34,838 nucleotides of DNA from JASFYU01 sp045046905 (GTDB lineage: Bacteria; Bacteroidota; Bacteroidia; Flavobacteriales; Flavobacteriaceae), in contig JASFYU010000052.1 of NCBI GenBank assembly GCA_045046905.1, forward strand, positions 1 to 34,838, given 5' to 3'. This document shows positions 34,746 through 34,838 of this stretch, piece after piece. The translations under genes were made by a program, and so were the position numbers. The stretch's first letter is position 1, and each line of letters opens with the position of its first letter. The notes beneath the pieces were generated by a model. That model saw only the letters and a list, made by a program, of their open reading frames with translations, searched no databases and was not told where the DNA came from.

Positions 34746-34771
34746 AACCTGAGTTCGACCTAAGGTTTAAT
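34746..34771. repeat. dispersed 26-bp repeat, copy 2
   Basis: GAGTTCGACCTAAG at 34751-34764 is the reverse complement of the core at 745-758. The 26-bp segments differ at two positions. It lies just after the terminator. Confidence 0.6.
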
Positions 34772-34803
34772 CTACAGAATACAAATAAAAGCTAAGATTT
34801 GAA

Positions 34804-34838
34804 ATGGAAAATTTGAAGGAATATCTGGATATTTCAAA
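34804..34838 (+). other. possible start of a gene cut by the right edge
   Basis: An ATG at 34804 opens MENLKEYLDIS and remains open to the window end. Eleven codons are too few to judge. Confidence 0.2.

Noticed and set aside
1..34838. CRISPR arrays, insertion sequences, integrases, riboswitches
   Set aside because: I found no regularly spaced repeats, transposase or integrase coding sequence, or recognisable riboswitch core in the window.

Overview
The window looks like chromosomal DNA of a marine-type flavobacterium (Bacteroidota, Flavobacteriaceae). The reasons are: AT-rich DNA; promoter elements of the TTG...TAnnTTTG type instead of TTGACA/TATAAT; starts without clear Shine-Dalgarno sequences; many lipoproteins with acidic residues after the lipid-bearing Cys; two SusC/SusD pairs; a hybrid two-component sensor; and core genes typical of this group (lepA, dusB, rbfA with a LolE/FtsX-type permease, methylmalonyl-CoA epimerase).

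Layout. 1-2.0 kb: three small lipoproteins of unknown function on the minus strand, one cut by the window edge, with REP-like palindromes between them. 2.2-3.1 kb: an AraC-type regulator. 3.1-4.9 kb: lepA. 5.3-7.7 kb: a tightly overlapping three-gene minus-strand operon (Lgt-like membrane enzyme, radical SAM enzyme resembling the archaeal tetraether-lipid-synthase/MJ0619 family, two-helix membrane protein), which looks like an uncharacterised lipid or lipoprotein modification unit. 7.7-10.8 kb: dusB, permease, rbfA, epimerase. 10.9-11.4 kb: an intact CAU tRNA with promoter and terminator, then an orphan tRNA 3' end that kept its own terminator, then a truncated Nudix gene. This looks like a rearrangement scar separating the core genes from the accessory genes.

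11.4-34.7 kb is one polysaccharide-utilization-like locus (PUL). Its left arm runs on the minus strand: a GH36 raffinose-synthase/Sip1-type alpha-galactosidase lipoprotein, a GDPD/PI-PLC-like phosphodiesterase that is now a pseudogene (one nonsense codon plus one frameshift), and two alkaline-phosphatase-superfamily phosphodiesterases, one with a LamG domain and one with chitobiase-C-like and PA14-like domains. In the centre is a 1346-residue hybrid two-component regulator with a 10-G tract in its kinase region. Its right arm runs on the plus strand: a Cys-rich lipoprotein with a tandemly duplicated LamG domain, SusC-SusD pair 1 and SusC-SusD pair 2, ending at a strong terminator. I found a shared motif, ACTACAT-N15-CTACATATGT, once upstream of each arm and oriented with transcription of that arm. 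It is the best candidate for the operator through which the sensor drives both arms.

Working together (inference): the SusCD pairs and the LamG lipoprotein would capture and import a glycan. The GH36 enzyme would remove alpha-galactosyl units. The phosphodiesterases suggest that the substrate carries phosphodiester or phosphoglycerol groups. There is no sulfatase in the window, which is unusual for marine PULs.
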